Shown here: in pieces, positions 14,550 to 15,630 of the stretch
How positions within the stretch are numbered: the first letter of the stretch is position 1
How the letters are laid out: each line of letters opens with the position of its first letter
Origin: Bacteroidota bacterium
GTDB lineage: Bacteria; Bacteroidota; Bacteroidia; Flavobacteriales_D; Crocinitomicaceae
Direction: 5' to 3'
Assembly (NCBI GenBank): GCA_018825925.1
Contig: JAHKAT010000237.1
Location: forward strand, 1 to 15,630
DNA length: 15,630 bases
Notes under the pieces: model-generated
Databases searched by the model: none
Seen by the model: the letters and a program-made list of their open reading frames with translations, nothing else
What the model was told of the DNA's origin: nothing
Translations under genes and position numbers: made by a program

Positions 14550-14939
14550 ATGAACATGGAGAATTTGCTTATTGAAGGTTCGGCTAAAACACCTACAGTG
14601 AATTTTAATTCAGAAGCTGGTGTTATTGAATTAAAAGGGAGATCTATTCCTGAAAATTCAGTAGAATTCTATCAACCTTTAAATGAATGGATTGAACTGT
14701 ATGCAAAAAGTCCCAAATTAGAAACAGTCGTTGAAATTAAACTGGAGTACTTTAACACTTCTTCATCAAAATGTATCTTGGATTTATTTAAAAAGCTTGA
14801 ATCTATGAATAACTCATCGACGCAAGTTAAGGTGAACTGGTACTTCGAAGAAGACGATGAGGATATGGAAGAAGCGGGTGAAGATTATCAAGCAATCATT
14901 GGTTTGCCTTTTAACATGATAGAAGTCGACGAAATATAA
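14550..14939 (+). CDS. siaC: SiaC-like phosphoprotein, partner of SiaB (DUF1987)
   Basis: The 129-residue protein matches the SiaC family: LIEGSAKTPTVNFNSEAGVI (7-26), KGRSIPENSVEFYQPLNEWI (29-48) and KLEYFNTSSSKCILDLFKKL (64-83) are its conserved blocks. Thr70, in FNTSSSK, is in the place of the Thr that SiaB phosphorylates in Pseudomonas (Thr68). If translation begins at the second in-frame ATG (14556), this residue becomes number 68. The C-terminal half is very acidic (EEDDEDMEEAGED). In Pseudomonas the unphosphorylated form activates diguanylate cyclase SiaD. No SiaA or SiaD homologue is present here, so the downstream target is unknown. The stop codon is immediately followed by the coaE ATG. 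Confidence 0.85.
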   Translation: MNMENLLIEGSAKTPTVNFNSEAGVIELKGRSIPENSVEFYQPLNEWIELYAKSPKLETVVEIKLEYFNTSSSKCILDLFKKLESMNNSSTQVKVNWYFEEDDEDMEEAGEDYQAIIGLPFNMIEVDEI

Positions 14940-15509
14940 ATGCGAATAGGAATTACCGGTGGAATTGGATCAGGAAAATCGATAGTTTCTAAGATTCTTA
15001 TCGCCAGTAATTACACAGTATTTAATTCAGACGAAGAAGCAAAAAAAATTATTGCACATAATACTAAAGTCCAACAAGAAATTGTTGGACTTTTTGGTGC
15101 TGAGTCCTTTTTACACGGTAGCTATAATCGCAAATTCATAGGTGAAAAGATTTTTCAATCTCCAGAATTGAAAGAACAACTGAATGAAATTGTACACCCT
15201 GTTGTTCGCAATGAATTTGAAAAAAAAGCATCAGTTTTGCCTGTGATTTTTAACGAAGCAGCAATTTTTTTTGAAACAGGTACCTATAAAAGTTTTGATA
15301 AAATGATTTTGGTTACCGCTCCAAAGGAAATTAGAATTCAACGGATCATGAAAAGGGACCATTTGACCTTGCCTGAAATTGAATTGCGAATGGGTAGCCA
15401 ATGGTTGGATGAACAAAAACGAGCATTGACGGATTTTGAGCTGATCAACGATGGCCAAACTTCTGTTTTATTGCAGCTTCAAAAAATATTAAACGATTTA
15501 TCTATTTGA
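14940..15509 (+). CDS. coaE: Dephospho-CoA kinase
   Basis: The 189-residue cytosolic kinase phosphorylates dephospho-CoA on the ribose 3'-OH, the last step of coenzyme A synthesis. The P-loop is GITGGIGSGKS (4-14). VFNSDEEAKKI (32-42) corresponds to the D-x-D-x-x-A substrate motif with its first Asp changed to Asn/Ser, NEIVHPVVRNEF (82-93 region) is the lid-side signature, and RIQRIMKRD (about 131-139) carries the lid arginines. Length is slightly short but within family range. It starts directly after the siaC stop without a gap, so it is the third gene of this operon. The end overlaps the converging minus-strand gene by eight bases. Confidence 0.93.
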   Translation: MRIGITGGIGSGKSIVSKILIASNYTVFNSDEEAKKIIAHNTKVQQEIVGLFGAESFLHGSYNRKFIGEKIFQSPELKEQLNEIVHPVVRNEFEKKASVLPVIFNEAAIFFETGTYKSFDKMILVTAPKEIRIQRIMKRDHLTLPEIELRMGSQWLDEQKRALTDFELINDGQTSVLLQLQKILNDLSI

Positions 15510-15630
15510 TTTCTTCATAATCATCAAAATCATCATCGCTTCTCCTTTCTTGGTCCTTAGAATCCTGACTTACTGGTGTTCTAAATAAGTTTAGAATAGA
15601 TAATATTGACTTTCCGATGACATTCACGAC
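15502..15630 (-). CDS. C-terminus of an unrecognised protein with an acidic tail (partial)
   Basis: On the minus strand a frame is open from the window edge to a TAG at 15502-15504, giving 42 residues. It begins with a mildly hydrophobic helix-like stretch VVNVIGKSILSILNLFRTP and ends in a charged tail rich in Asp and Glu (RRSDDDFDDYEEIK). The composition is plausible for a real protein end, and the converging overlap with coaE is in keeping with the tight packing of the window. I do not recognise the family; short Bacteroidota proteins with a basic or hydrophobic start and a similar acidic DYEEIK-type end (DUF4834-like) are one possibility. Confidence 0.45.
   Translation of the reverse strand, partial: VVNVIGKSILSILNLFRTPVSQDSKDQERRSDDDFDDYEEIK

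Overview
The window looks like a chromosomal piece of a Bacteroidota bacterium, probably a flavobacterium-like member. The reasons are AT-rich coding sequence, almost no Shine-Dalgarno sequences, several -7 boxes of the Bacteroidota type TAnnTTTG, and gene families typical of that phylum (CBS-type sugar nucleotidyltransferase, SiaB/SiaC pair, HxxPV-type ZIP transporter). Species cannot be told from the sequence alone. No mobile element, CRISPR array, tRNA or rRNA was seen.

Positions 1-12369 are a surface-polysaccharide or glycoconjugate locus. On the plus strand come the end of a probable Wzx-like flippase and an O-antigen polymerase/ligase (119-1366). A block of seven minus-strand genes follows (1363-8560). 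Six encode a nonulosonic acid pathway of the legionaminic acid type: LegB dehydratase, LegC aminotransferase, LegI synthase, LegG hydrolysing 2-epimerase, a PtmE-like CBS/nucleotidyltransferase and the CMP-transferase LegF. The usual N-acetyltransferase LegH is absent from the window. A FemAB/GNAT-fold protein (3106-4155) sits among these genes instead and has its own likely promoter. On the plus strand from 8709 a second operon holds a family 2 glycosyltransferase with C-terminal membrane helices, a DegT/DnrJ aminotransferase, a small PglC-like phosphoglycosyl transferase and a membrane-anchored SGNH hydrolase. Together these genes would make a CMP-activated nonulosonate, start a lipid-linked glycan, extend and modify it, flip it and polymerise or ligate it. 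The glycosyltransferase that uses the CMP-sugar is not identifiable here.

Positions 12421-13877 (minus) hold a ZIP-family metal transporter and a SAM-dependent methyltransferase with overlapping ends. Divergent from them, 13984-15509 (plus) encodes a SiaB-like kinase, its SiaC-like partner and dephospho-CoA kinase (CoaE), packed tightly as an operon. SiaB/SiaC is a partner-switching pair known from Pseudomonas surface/aggregation signalling, but no SiaA phosphatase or SiaD diguanylate cyclase is present here. The window ends in the C-terminus of an unrecognised minus-strand protein that overlaps coaE tail to tail.

Gene packing is very dense: both converging gene pairs at 1363-1366 and 15502-15509 overlap at their stop codons, and the only gaps of any size (8561-8708, 4156-4223, 13878-13983) carry recognisable promoter boxes.
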